NCBI GenBank assembly: GCA_023053575.1
Contig: JAKZAP010000016.1
Span: 17,936,030-18,000,029 of the forward strand
Direction of reading: 5' to 3'
Length of the DNA stretch: 64,000 nucleotides
Origin: Branchinecta lynchi
Taxonomy: Eukaryota > Arthropoda > Branchiopoda > Anostraca > Branchinectidae
Under the pieces are notes generated by a model, which worked only from the letters and a program-made list of their open reading frames with translations, did not search any database and was not told the origin of the DNA. Both the position numbers and the translations under genes were made by a program. Below, piece by piece: positions 1 to 10,651 of the stretch (position 1 is the first letter of the stretch; every line of letters begins with the position of its first letter).

Positions 1-280
1 CTGGATTGTTCATGCTTTAGTTTTGGTTTGATGCCGAGGAATCGGAACAGAGGCTCTGGTCGAACATTTAATAGGTGAGATATATTACCATATACACTCT
101 ACAGTTTGGTGTGTCTCAATTGAATTAATTCATTGAATTTTTCTTTTGGCTCTTGTCAGATTTTAAGCCGAATCCCTCTGCTTCCCTTGAATATGATCTG
201 GATCACACAGAACCTTGAATTTGGGATTCTAAGCTGCTCAAGCTTTCTCGGACCTCCTTTTCTCCTTTACATAGTTTTGT
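1..280. other. No recognisable feature
   Basis: AT-rich sequence with no long open frame, no repeat shared with the rest of the window and no convincing exon signals. Confidence 0.4.
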
Positions 281-640
281 CTGCCCATTTTACCTCATAA
301 AACGAAAAATTGTAGTTTATTCCTAGCTGTGAATATATATTTTAATATATATGTATGATATGATGTGATATTGATTACCGGTACTCTAAAAGTCCAGGGG
401 CCATGGTAATACAAAGAAAAACATAACATTTTTAGAACGATCATTAATAACTACAATTTATTTTGTTTCTGATGAAGCCGAGCGGCCAGCGAGGTGCCGG
501 TCGCGTTTACATTTATAAAACGAGGGACACTCAAATCCTATGTTGGGTCCTCAATCACACGATGTCACAAAGTACGTCACGAGTGTATGGAATTCTGATA
601 CAATTTAGTCGACACCGTGTAAAGGTTTAGCGCTGTTGCT
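281..640. repeat. Dispersed repeat (AGCCGAGCGGCCAGCGAGG family), copy 1
   Basis: This stretch shares an ordered series of blocks with 20994-21195: TGTAGTTTATTCCTA, then GCCGAGCGGCCAGCGAGG, GCCGGTCGCGTTTACATTT, and TATGGAATTC near the end. A third, inverted fragment is near 18490-18570. A (GATAT)-rich tail and a GGGGCCATGG block near 350-405 look like an inserted LINE 3' end on the minus strand. The repeat class is not known to me. Confidence 0.55.
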
Positions 641-1152
641 GGAGCACTTGCTTCACTTTTGTATTTTTTCTTCTAAATATTTATTTTTGCTCGCTTACAA
701 AATGGAAAAATCGAAGTACATGCAGAGAAAGAAAGACAAAAAACAAAAGAAACTACAGAAAATGTATACACCTAGTAAGTTAAATGATAAGTTGTACAAC
801 TAAAAGTAAAGCGAGTTAATGTGTGGCTTGCTCAAACGTTTAGCGCTCTAAATGTGGATAATTTGGAATTAAATAATATAAATTATTTTAGTATAGACAA
901 AATAGAATAGTTTTGTCACGAGAGTCCATGTTGCTGGTTATGGAAGTGTTATGACTCGTTAGTCTATTATAGGCGGAAGGTCACACGTGTTCTCAACAAT
1001 TCAGGAATTTGATCGGACGAAACTCTTAGTCCTTAGTCGTTAATGTGGCATAATCAGGATCGTAGCCGCGATGCATCAACTCTTGGCGCCGATCGTCTCT
1101 ACTCTTGGAATGTCGGAAAGGCCGGCTTAAGTGCAGCATACGTTCGGAACCA
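641..1152. other. No recognisable feature
   Basis: AT-rich DNA without a supported gene or repeat. Confidence 0.35.
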
Positions 1153-1862
1153 GTCAAATCATGTCTGAAAATTCGAAATTATCTGAATTCCTGTCATTCC
1201 ATTACATTGGTAGGGCGTTGCTCTTGTTGCCTGACCAAGTTGTTTGGATATGTATGGTCTTCTTGCGCTGGCTTTGATTCCTAACGGCCATATTTTTAAA
1301 ATGGCCTGGCAATTTAGCCAATTGATGTATCTTAAAGCTTGGTCACACTGTGCTAAAAAACCAGCATATCCGACAAACAAATGAAAATCCCTAGGGGACG
1401 CGAGATTTGATTGGCTTTGTGCAGGCTTTGTGGCAACTTGGGGATACTGAGCAGACTGCAGTTAGGGGTCAATTAGGGTTCCGGTAAGATAATTACACAG
1501 GGGCACTCTTGAGCCACAACCTGCTTTGCTCTAATTGATCTTCTGAATTAACGACAACATTCAGAATTAGTTGTATCTTGTTCTTTTTATTTTTTCTACT
1601 TTTGCACCCCAAAAGCCAGGAAATGCGCCCAATGTGACCAAGCTCTCAGATCACTTTTGGCTGGAATTTGTCCCATAATTTCAAGTTCAGCCCTATGCTC
1701 GAATTCAGTCATGTCTGAAAACTCAGAATTTAAAATTTCGGGCACTCTTGCCATTCCATTTCATTGGTAGGATGTTGCACTTGTCTGATCAAGTTGTTTG
1801 GACAGGTTTGATTTTCTGGCCCTTTCCTTGAACCCTAATGGCCAAATCTTTCAAATGACTCC
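1153..1862. repeat. Direct duplication, two diverged copies about 540 bp apart
   Basis: The segment 1153-1310 recurs at 1697-1862: both contain ATGTCTGAAAA, CATTCCATT(A/T)CATTGGTAGG, a GTTGCTCTTG or GTTGCACTTG block, CAAGTTGTTTGGA and then AATGGCCA. The copies differ by substitutions and small indels, so the duplication is old. The short open frames over it are not supported as genes. Confidence 0.6.
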
Positions 1863-3130
1863 TCGCACTATTTATCTGTGTTTGTTCCATTATTTTAGAG
1901 TAGTTGAGTATTTTAAAATTAGATTCTATTTTTAATAATTCACCGCAGCTTTGCTTCCAACAAAATACGGAAAAATTTACACTGCCGGTTTCTCTGATGA
2001 ATAAGCTTCTTGCAAACATTCGTCGATAAATAAATAGGCTACTCCTGGTTCCCAAGCTGACTGGGAAACGTAGGCCTATATTATAAGAAAAAATTTAAGA
2101 ATAGACTAGGTGCCACACTTAAGTCACTGGGAGGAGTAATAAACACTGTAGTATTTTCTTTTATCGTTATACACAAAAGAAAGCGGAATCTGTTAAAGTT
2201 TAACCGAAAAGGGCTAGGATACGACAGTCTAGTTACCCATCACTTGTTCGCTTAAATAATCTTGAAAACCCGATGAAAAAGCGTTAGTTTGTTTTTCTGA
2301 TATTTCCAAATAATCGATTATCCCATTGTGCTTGCCGCTCTTCCCGTTTTTGTGATATCTCTATGGTGCCTGGAACATTTGCAGCAATACCAGCAGCAAA
2401 CGAGTAAATAAATTGTGTATCAAATAACCAAAGAAGTGTCTGCAGTCTGCAGTGCCAAAAACTAGTGCTAGCTAGTGAGGTGTCTTGTGTAGTGATAGTT
2501 TAGTGATTTTCGCGGGCGAATTGTGGACGGATTCACCATGGGAAAGCCTCCACATTCCCAACGTCCCTACTGAAGACTACTGTGGACAGAATTAAAATCC
2601 CCAATAGGTGTTGTAATAATTCAATGTATTTGAATCTAAGATGTAAAAATAAGTTGCCTGTTCAGTTAAACTTTAAGTAAATATACCAAGGTGTGGGATC
2701 CCATGGGAACCAATGGTATTGTTTTGAGTATACGAAAAGGACTGAAGTAGGAACTAACAGGGAGGAGGGAACTATTTGTTGTCTGCAAGTTTTCTACTAC
2801 TTGTTTTTGTACCGTACATTTTTTTTACTTGAAGTTTTACCAAAGAGGGCTGAGACACTAAAATCTAGGCCCCCTTCACCTCTTCTCCGAAATAGGCTGT
2901 AACACCCGATGAGAATGCTTTGGGTCGTTGCTCCACTACCCATATGTGCTTGTACCTCTGTGCTTCAAATAGTTATCACACAAAAGTTACCGAAGAATAA
3001 ATATTTTCTGGGTCACTGGCAATAGCGGGCTTTCTTCATAGGTGACCTTACAATCTGGAACTGAACATTTCCTGAGCTTTTCTTCAGTAGCCACTGCACA
3101 TTTTTGTTGAAACATCAAATTATCAAGACC
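1863..3130. other. No recognisable feature
   Basis: About 1.3 kb of unassigned AT-rich DNA. Short open frames here have no recognisable domain. Confidence 0.35.
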
Positions 3131-3141
3131 TTTTTATCAAT

Positions 3142-3487
3142 TTATTCCAGCAATGTTTTCAACGGATACATCAGCTAAGATTCTTCATAAGCGATATTTC
3201 GGCCCTTCTTGGTAAGGGTCCTCGTCAGGCTTTCAGTCCTCTTGTTCAACTTCGGGGAAAGAAACAAACCTGTAATCATTTTTACAGGTTTGTTATCATT
3301 TTTACCTGTAATCGTTTTTACAGGTTTGTTTCTTTCCCCGAAGTTGAACAAGAGGACTGAAAGCCTGACGAGGACCCTTGCCAAGAAGGGCCGAAATATC
3401 GCTTATGAAGAATCTTAGCTGATGTATCCGTTGAAAACATTGCTGGAATAAATGTTTCAAAGTCAGCTTGGGCTCAAAGAATATTTA
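3142..3487 (+). mobile_element. Palindromic non-autonomous retroposon, full copy A
   Basis: The element is a long inverted repeat. Its left arm contains CAACGGATACATCAGCTAAG, CGATATTTCGGCCCTTCTTGG and GTCCTCGTCAGGC, and the right arm is the reverse complement. Beyond the right arm is an unpaired tail with GTCAGCTTGGGCTCAAAGAA ending in GAATATTTA. The 11-bp sequence TTTTTATCAAT directly flanks both sides (3131-3141 and 3488-3498) and reads as a target-site duplication. There is no protein-coding content of its own; the mirrored 69-codon frames on both strands are a consequence of the palindrome. Confidence 0.85.
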
Positions 3488-3576
3488 TTTTTATCAATAT
3501 TTTTTTTTATACACTTAGTGAGACTTCATAATTCAACATATTCTTAATTCAAAATAATTGAATGACAGTAAAGTGG

Positions 3577-3828
3577 TAAGTCAGCTAAGACTTACCTAAG
3601 ACTTTCCTAGACTCCAGCGATCTTCCAACCCTTTTTGGCAAGGGTCCTCGTCAGGCAACAGGCAGTACCTGCACTCAGATTTGTATAAATTTTACAAAAA
3701 TATTAAATAAAAAAAATCTTTTCCGAATTTTTTTTTCTATTGCAGTTTCCTTTCTTCCAGCTACAGCCTGACGAGGACCCTTACCAAGAAGGGCCGAAGT
3801 GTCGCTGAAGCACATCCTAGCTGATTTC
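3577..3828 (+). mobile_element. Diverged palindromic retroposon copy
   Basis: A decayed relative of copy A. The left half has CTTTTTGGCAAGGGTCCTCG and TCAGGCAACAGG; the right half has CAGCCTGACGAGGACCCTTA and AGAAGGGCCGAAGTGTCGCTG followed by CCTAGCTGA. The centre is unrelated AT-rich sequence. No clear target duplication was found. Confidence 0.7.
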
Positions 3829-4144
3829 CCCTTTAGCGTCCTTTTATATCTGTTTTCGACTTTCTTTTCCCGTTTATTGCTGGTTGTTCTCGCGACTCTA
3901 CTAGCGAGCAGCTATACCGCTGAAAGCTTTGAATATGTTTGAATGCGTTATTACTATGACATGACCATAACAACAGCAAGAAGTCGAGTCGGGCCAAGCC
4001 TAATCTCCGAACTGGCGACAGTCTACACGGCGCCAACGGAAAAAAAAACTTCCGGACCCCCGGCGGAAAGTTGGCAGCGATTTATTCTGTCGCTGAGAAC
4101 ATCGGACTTGGGTAGCGATCCAGCAACTTATCATTAGTCACGAT

Positions 4145-4314
4145 GAGGCCCGTATCCAGGAATTTATTTCGGGGGGGGGGGGGGGGGGGGGGGGGGTGTC
4201 TGCTGCTCGGACAAAAAAGTACAAAAAACACATCGATCAGAGGGAAAAGCCTATAACAATGATTCTTTTTGTATGTTTCGGGGGGGGGGGTCAACCCCCC
4301 TGGATACGGCCTTG
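4145..4314. mobile_element. hAT-like MITE of the G-run family, copy 1
   Basis: A 170-bp element with terminal inverted repeats AGGCCCGTATCCAGG and CCTGGATACGGCCTTG, a long G run near the left end, the internal block GACAAAAAAGTACAAAAAAC, and a second G run near the right end. It is flanked by the perfect 8-bp duplication GTCACGAT (4137-4144 and 4315-4322). An 8-bp duplication and CAGG-type ends are the hAT pattern. It has no coding capacity. Confidence 0.88.
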
Positions 4315-4645
4315 GTCACGATCGTTCTCGCGATCGTTACTGTTCTTGTTATTATTGCCGTTCCAGAGCCCGCATTAATAAGTAAATTGGCTCCTCCCAC
4401 TTACTATTTTCGTCCCACGACCGTTACGATCGTTACAATTTACTTATGATGGTCGCGAGCATTGTAAGTGAAAATAACTATTGGTTCTGCAGGAGCTCAC
4501 GTAGGAGTGATGACGTATTTTCGCGTTGTTATTATTTTCGTTCCAGAGAGCGTGATAACTACCACAACACGCGCCCGTCCTTCCTCTTATCATCGTAACT
4601 TATAATAAATTCACTGGAACGCTACCTTGAAGACAGTCGTAGGAA
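4315..4645. other. Unassigned stretch, host of the hAT MITE
   Basis: Together with 3829-4136 this was one continuous stretch before the MITE arrived. It has many GTTACTA- and GATCGTTAC-like words resembling the MITE at 17943-18234, so it may be a decayed relative. No gene is visible. Confidence 0.3.
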
Positions 4646-5373
4646 AAACAAGACCAAAGGTGTCGATGGGATCCCAAAAATCTAATATTTGATCCAGATA
4701 ACTGGATCTTGTCTTCGCCAGATCCAGCATAAAGAACATCTAATCAACTTTAAATAAAACTTTGACTAAAACAAATCCGGTTACAACCGGATTCCGAAAC
4801 AAAATTACTGTCATGTACAGTCTGTACAGACTCGGCGTCTCTTCTTACCCCTAAATCTGTCATCTAATCAACTTCAGATAAAACTTTTACTTTTAACATA
4901 TTTTTCGGTTTTTGCCGGATTCCAGGTGAACTAGTTGTCCGTCGAGAAAGTGGTTTTCACCATCATTTTCAGCATGTTTTCTTACCCTTAAATCAAACAT
5001 TTAATCAACTTAAAATTAAACTTTTACTTTTAACTAAGTTTCCTTATTTCGCCTGGTTCCGGACGAACTAGTTGTCGGACGAGAAAATAGTTTTCACCAT
5101 CGTGCTCAGCATGTCTTCTTACCGCATAATCGACTATCAGATTAGCTGTTTCCAAATGTTTTGTTTACCCTTAATTTGAACCCCCATCCCTAAATGTAGG
5201 GCTACAGAGCCCATCTATGAACATGACCTTATCCTTGACTCAAGCAATCCTCACACCAAGTTTCATCAAAATATCTCATTCCCTTCGAGAGTTATCGTGC
5301 TTACGGACGGACGGACGGACAACTTTTGCGATGTCATATATATCCCTCCACTTACGTGTTGGGATCTCAAAAA
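4646..5373 (+). repeat. Satellite-bearing GGGATCCC element, copy 1
   Basis: It starts with AACAAGACCAAAGGTGTCGA and GGGATCCCAAAA, passes through degenerate repeat units of about 135 bp (CATCTAATCAACTT, TTTCCGG, CCGGATTCC, GAACTA.TTGTCCG, GAAAATGGTTTTCACCAT, TCAGCATGTCTTCTTAC), then the block CAAGTTTCATCAAAATATCT, a GACGGACGG run, and ends CACTTACGTGTTGGGATCTC. The order of blocks is the same in the copies at 10832, 18607, 18886 and 31406. The superfamily is unknown. Confidence 0.8.
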
Positions 5374-5636
5374 GAGGCAGCTAGAAATGGTGTTATTCTA
5401 GTATACAGGGATTCAGACACCTAGGTAGCCAGGGACTGACCACTCGATCTTATGTAGGCCATGCATGGTTCGCGATAGGCCCCGGCATTCATCGACTGGG
5501 CAATCTTTATCTTAATCTCTTGTGGCACTTGAGCCAGTCACTTTTCCGTCGGTCTATTGGTCCCACGATTGCGAGTTAGGGTACTTACCTATGTGCTAGG
5601 ACGATTAAACTTGGCCGGCATATTAGGGGGCCGACC
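5374..5636. other. No recognisable feature
   Basis: Unassigned DNA between two repeats. Confidence 0.3.
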
Positions 5637-5835
5637 AGATTGAAAGTTTAAATGGAAAACCAGCTTATTTACGTCTGATATTGGAATGCACTGAAATACT
5701 TTAACAAGTCTAAGGGATTCTGTATTTTTTTTGTTTTATCCGGGGCTCTATTAATAACGTTCTGAGTTTGACAACGCAAAATCTCTCAGACGCGGAGAGT
5801 TTGAACTTCAAGAATGTCTGCATTTCCAGGTCTAA
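5637..5835. repeat. Dispersed repeat (CTAAGGGATT / CGGGGCTCTA family), copy 1
   Basis: Shared word order with 23440-23580, 29150-29480 and 38030-38240: an early AAC..AAAA..AACTTATTT-like block, GAATACACTGAA or GAATGCACTGAAA, CTAAGGGATT, CCGGGGCTCTA, TAACGTTC, then CTGCATTTCCAGG. The 38 kb copy runs straight into a LINE 3' end, so the family may be part of LINE 3' untranslated sequence. Confidence 0.55.
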
Positions 5836-6262
5836 AGATGGTAAGCTCGGAAAATTTACGCCTGTAGAAAGTAGGAAAATGATGTGAAGTCCTGCCTTGG
5901 AAGAAATCTGACATTTATATTTTATTTTTTGTCAATGGCTGACATTTGTAGTTGGTAAATATTTCAAGCGTAGGGGGACAAGCACACAGAAGGGCCACAA
6001 AACATTTGTATGATAGGTACGACGTGTCCTTTAGCCAAATACTAAGATTATATCAATACACTCTCGTTTCCCAGATTCTTCACATCATAAGTGTCCTATC
6101 CTGTCTCCTCTATTAGCAACACACCTTTTATCACGCTTGCCACGTTTGTTCTCTTTACGTGACGTATAATGCGCCCGATCATTGTTTTCGGGTAGCTTAT
6201 TCGTCCGGAAACTGGTTATGCAAATTTTGCCAAATTTGTCATCCAATAGTCGTGGCTGGGTT

Positions 6263-6892
6263 GTCGACAAAACGTCCCCATTCGGAACGTCCCATGACGA
6301 AATGTCCCCGACAAAACTTCCCCGTGACAAAACGTCCCCGTGACAAAACGTCCCCGTGACAAAATGTCCCCGTGACAAAACGTCCCCGTGACAAAATGTC
6401 CCCGTGACAAAACGTCCCCGTGACAAAACGTCCCCGTGAAAAAATGTCTCCGATCAAAACGTCCCATGGCGAAACGTCCCCGGCTATAGAATTTTTTTCC
6501 ATCGTTGAAGAATAGCTAGGCCTTCCCCTTTTTGTGAGGAGCATATTGGTGTGCTTCTCAGATTGTGCATGCTGCTTCAAACGACCTAGCACTGATCACT
6601 TACTAGCCAGTTACAAGTTGCAAGGCATATTACATATTATTATATTTATTATATAGCATTTATTATATTTATGAAGCAACCTCGGAAGCAACCGGTCCTA
6701 TGTCGGATCTTTCCTGCTTATAAGGAATGTTCCCACATCTGTAATGCACACTCTGAAGTTGTTTTACCTCGATCATGCACCTGAAGATCAAGGCGAGCTT
6801 ATAAATCTGAGCTTGGGGACGTTTTGTCACGGGGACGTTTCGACGGGGACGTTTCGCCAGGGGACGTTTTGTCATGGGGACGTTTCGTCGGT
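6263..6892. repeat. Inverted arrays of a 16-bp repeat (GTGACAAAACGTCCCC)
   Basis: About a dozen head-to-tail copies of GTGACAAAACGTCCCC with variants (AATGTCC, CGACAAAACTTCC) fill 6263-6482. The reverse-complement unit GGGGACGTTTTGTCAC repeats at 6818-6892. Between them are about 330 bp of unique sequence. Arrays facing each other like this resemble the ends of a DNA element with repetitive subterminal sequence. The long minus-strand frames rich in FCHGD and LSRG are the array translated and are not genes. Confidence 0.75.
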
Positions 6893-7510
6893 AAGCCGTC
6901 GTGGCCATGGAAAGAGTCTAAAACAGCCAAAGCCGTGGGTATTTTTCTGTAAGCATAGCTTAGTTGTAAAGCGGTCAGATATCTCAGAAGTCTCAGAACA
7001 TCTGAGCAACACTATGTAGTGCGAAGGGTAGGCCTTTTGTGGGATGGGGGGGTGTACGTGACCATGTCTGTCGCTACCGTGCTCTCGTTTTCATGCTAAA
7101 CCCGCTGACAGACCCAAATCGAATAAAAGGCGCAGCGAGTGAGTGGCGGATGACTACAGAGGAATCTGATTGAGTCGCCAGTGTTGAGAATAATTGTTCA
7201 GCCCAGAGCATCGATTCATTGATGAGATATAGCTACCCAAGGAGACAGCAACTCCTTTTGTTTCTCATCGAACTGTTGGAGGCATACCGGTTAGAAAAGA
7301 ACGTCGGCAAATATTGGCATTTTGATCTTAGCAAAAATACCATGGTCAACCCCATCGTTCGAGACATCAGCTTCGCTATTTTGACCTGTCAAGCCTAGAC
7401 TGCCGCGAAGTGTCGCTCAGCAAGTTCAGAGCCATGTTATCAGCTAGTCCGTCTGGGGTGTTTTGTCTAAAAAATATAATTTATTCTTACTACCTACCCT
7501 TAAAAGCCAA
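6893..7510. other. No recognisable feature
   Basis: About 600 bp without a supported gene. A short ATGGGGGGG run is the only low-complexity tract. Confidence 0.3.
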
Positions 7511-8193
7511 GTGCACACACAGTCCGGTAAGATTCCGCACGCGAAAACGTGCTTTTCAGATAAAACGAAATTCGGATGGGAAACTTGGCCCCAGATTAGA
7601 GAAATCCACTGCTTAAGCCCACAGTAAGATGATGCTGAATGATTGCCGAATGTTTGCAAATTCTCCGTTCATAAAAATGTCTATTTTTCTTTTTATATAA
7701 GATACAGGAGGTGTAGCCTTATGTAACTTTGAAAACTGAGGAGTATCAAAGAAAGATGCAATTAAGGAGCTGCTTTGACTGACCAGTATTTTCGTTTTAC
7801 TGCAGTATGTATGAAATGTTGCTGTTCAATTGTAAAAAGATAAACTGTAAAAATATTCATACCTCCTGTAGATAACCTAGTAAACATTTAAGTTTGCCTA
7901 CCTGGTAGCTTGCATTCAGCAGACACTTGCAGCCAAGATCTTTCTCTCTCTCTAACAAACATGGTTTTGCAGCTGAACATCTTGTTTTAAATGTTCTTGT
8001 GAACATTTAAAATTTCAAACACAGCTTATAATTTTTCAATTTTCAGAGCTTTTCAGTTTTCGTTTAAATTCGCTCCGGAAAAAGTATAATATTTTCTACT
8101 CAAATCGGAACGAATCCGCACGCGATGCGTCAAAATTTCGAAGAGGAGAAGAAAATTCGTACCGGACTGCGAAATTCGGACTGTGTGTTCACG
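7511..8193. mobile_element. Non-autonomous TIR element
   Basis: The ends GTGCACACACAGTCCGG and CGGACTGTGTGTTCACGC are inverted repeats, and a second inverted block, TCCGCACGCGAAAACG against AATCCGCACGCGATGCG, lies just inside. The interior is AT-rich with no transposase. The short frames at 7410-7659 overlap the left end and are not credible genes. Confidence 0.6.
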
Positions 8194-8599
8194 CTACTTT
8201 ACGCCACGTCAGTAGTAACTACTACAAACAATCCAGGATTTCACTTTTAGTACTGAGCACGGATCACCTGCATAAGGCGGGAGGAAATATTATTGAACGT
8301 TTGTACAAAGCCAAAATATATTCCAACTTCCTTCGGAGTAGCCTACTGACGACACTCATCTGACTGACCGCATTAGCCTATCAACGAGGCTCAGTGCGGA
8401 TTCCTTCATTCACGATTCCCCGTCTTCTTTTTATTCATCATTATTTTTACTCTTTATTTATTATTTGATTATTTGCCACTTACCTGTAATATATTTAGTA
8501 TTTGTATTTATTTATTAAGTATGTATTTATGTTATATTTATATTTACTTACATCAGCATTATTTTTACTACAAGCGTCAGTGCTGTCTTGTATCTCAGG

Positions 8600-8665
8600 G
8601 TAGGTTAATTATTATTATTGTTATTTATTTATTTATAACCCATCAACTGGCCGCGGCCAAACAAT
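8600..8665 (-). mobile_element. LINE 3' end with (TAAAT)n tail
   Basis: Read on the minus strand the segment gives CCAGTTGATGGGTTATAAAT followed by AAATAAATAA. This parallels the GGCGGGTTATAAATAAATTAC ends at 23.9, 38.3, 61.0 and 63.3 kb, so it is taken as a related LINE 3' terminus. Confidence 0.5.
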
Positions 8666-8829
8666 AATGATTATGGAAAAAAAAATTAATGGTAAACATA
8701 GTAAACTGAAGAACAAAATAACAACAAAATCCAAATAAGCTTGAGTCACGTCCGACTAATACTTCAGTCTTTTCGACCTGAACGGCTGGTATTTCACGGC
8801 GTTAAACGGAGTAGTCAGCTTAGATTGAT

Positions 8830-9585
8830 TCTAGCGATATTTGGCCCTCCTTGGCAAGGGTCCTCTTCAGGCTGTGAAAAAACGAAGCTGCGATTTTTTG
8901 TTTTATCAAAGATTTGTTTTATATTTGACAGTGCAAAAGGGGTATGTCAGCCACATTTTATTAGTCTTATTTCGGCCCTTCGTGTCAAGGGTCCTCTTTA
9001 GGCTGTAGAAAAACGAAGCTGCGATTTTTTTTTTTATCAAAGATTTGTTTTATATTTGACAATGCAAAAGGGATATGTCAGCTACATTTTATTAGATCGT
9101 TATTTCGGCCCTCCTTGGCAAGGGTCCTCTTCAGGCTGTGGAAAAACGAAGCTGTGATTTTTTGTTTTATCAAAGATTTGTTTTATATTTGACAGTGCAA
9201 AATGGATATGTCAGCCACATTTTGTTGGAGTTTTATTTCGGCCCTTCTTGGCAAGGGTCCTCTTTAGACCTCTTTAGGCTGTAGAAAAACGAAGCTGCGA
9301 TTTTTTGTTTTATCAAAGTTTTGTTTTATATTTGACAATGCGAAAGGGATGTGTCAGCCGCATTTTGTTCGCGGCGCTTCGCTTCGACTCGTTTATTTTT
9401 TACCAACTGGCCGACAGCATTGGGGGGGGGGGCGTATTTCGGTCCTTCTTGGCAAGGGTCCTCTTTAGGCTGTAGAAAAACGAAGCTGCGATTTTTTGTT
9501 TTATGAAAGATTTGTCGGATATGTCAGCTACATTTTGTTAGAGCCTTATTTCGGCCCTTCTTGGCAAGGGCCCTCTTCAGGCTCA
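8830..9585 (+). repeat. Tandem array of the retroposon core, about 132-bp unit
   Basis: Six units carry TTTCGGCCCTTCTTGGCAAG, GGTCCTCTTCAGGCTGTAGA, AAAACGAAGCTGCGATTTTT, TGTTTTATATTTGACA and GGATATGTCAGC in the same order. The TTCGGCCC or equivalent block falls near 8841, 8971, 9104, 9237, 9437 and 9549. The longer spacing before 9437 holds a short insertion with a G run (9376-9432). The sequence is the core of the dispersed palindromic retroposon, here amplified head to tail. Confidence 0.85.
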
Positions 9586-9684
9586 AGCAATTTTTTTTTT
9601 CTTTAGCCAGAGTCTCTAGTGTTTTACTCTCAACCTCTGCTAGAAGGGTCAACAATACCGCTGTGAAGTTTCGCTTTCACTATA

Positions 9685-10220
9685 TTAATTACTGAAGAAA
9701 AAAAAACAAAGAAAAAATGCCTTTCACTATATATATTTAAATAAAAACACACAACTAATATAATTACTAATAATTAAGAAGCTCAAAAATGTGTGTTTAG
9801 ATAGGGCAGGACACTAGCTAATAGTAATTAAACGACAAGCAGAATTGATATGGATTGATCAAGAAAACAAAGAGAAAGAAGAAAGAAACATCACACAAAA
9901 ATCAACAAAGAAACCAACGAAAATGGGGTTTGTAAAGGCCAACGAATATACTTAATTAAAAGGCGAATATTTCGGGAGGATAACCGGCTCCCTTCTTCAG
10001 CGCAGACAGAAAATTTCGAGGAAAAATGCCAAAACGAGGATTTTCGTTTTTTTGTTAGTTTTCTGCTTTGTTTTGGTTTTCTTGGTTGCCGATCTTCAAC
10101 CTCGTTTTGGCATTTTTCCTCGAAATTTTCTGTCTGCGCTGAAGACTCAATTTTGGTTGGTTTCTTCGTTGATTTTTTGTGATATGTCAGGCCAATGTGG
10201 TTTACGAAATTATCTAAGAA
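9685..10220. repeat. Dispersed repeat with an internal hairpin
   Basis: At 9998-10145 the arms CAGCGCAGACAGAAAATTTC and GAAATTTTCTGTCTGCGCTG pair, extended inward by GAGGAAAAATGCCAAAACGAGG and its complement. Outside, AACGAAAATGGGGTTTGTAAAGGCCAACGA and GGTTTACGAAATTATCT-type words recur, in rearranged or inverted order, at 15655-15745 and 25625-26160. This suggests one old family. No coding content is recognised. Confidence 0.55.
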
Positions 10221-10651
10221 AGAAATACAAAATTAACATGTGGGCTTATACTTCAAATATGAAAAAGTAACTAAAAGGATGAAAGGAAAAAAGAAGAAAA
10301 AACTGTCGAGAAAAAAATGTGGAGTAGCACATCCCTAAACTCAACTAATACTTTGTCTGTAATGACCCTTCGCTAGTCCTCTTTGAGTCCCTAACCCCTT
10401 TGAATAGTAAGAGCCGACGCAATGTCGGGTTTGTTATTTGCTTGCGTCATCTCTGCTGCTCTTAGGCTATCCTCAAAGCATGAACTACGAACTACAAGAA
10501 GTATTGTAAACTTTGTTTTTGGCGCGGTTTGGGAACTCATGGTATGCGCCCGACCATTGACGATCCTCACAAGCCTTTTCATCTAGAGTGACGGCAGACA
10601 AGCGATCAGTTTTTGGCAATGGGGCCTCTCGGCAATAGCAAATGAGAAGAG
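10221..10651. other. No recognisable feature
   Basis: Unassigned DNA before a TIR element. Confidence 0.3.

Noticed and set aside
3175..3418. Two 69-codon proteins on opposite strands, nearly identical
   Set aside because: They arise because the retroposon there is a palindrome; the same peptide (SLTRTLAKKGRNIA-like) appears wherever the family occurs.
4082..4378. Proline- or glycine-rich ORFs at 4.1, 36.5, 42.3, 43.4 and 48.7 kb
   Set aside because: Translation of G or C runs in MITEs and G-rich repeats.
6263..6482. CRISPR array
   Set aside because: The repeats abut without unique spacers and the context is animal DNA. The AAAGTAACCC run at 50.2 kb fails for the same reason.
6085..6592. 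Long minus-strand frames rich in FCHGD and SRG
   Set aside because: They are a 16-bp tandem array read in three frames (113, 83 and 117 codons). All three frames being open is typical of repeats.
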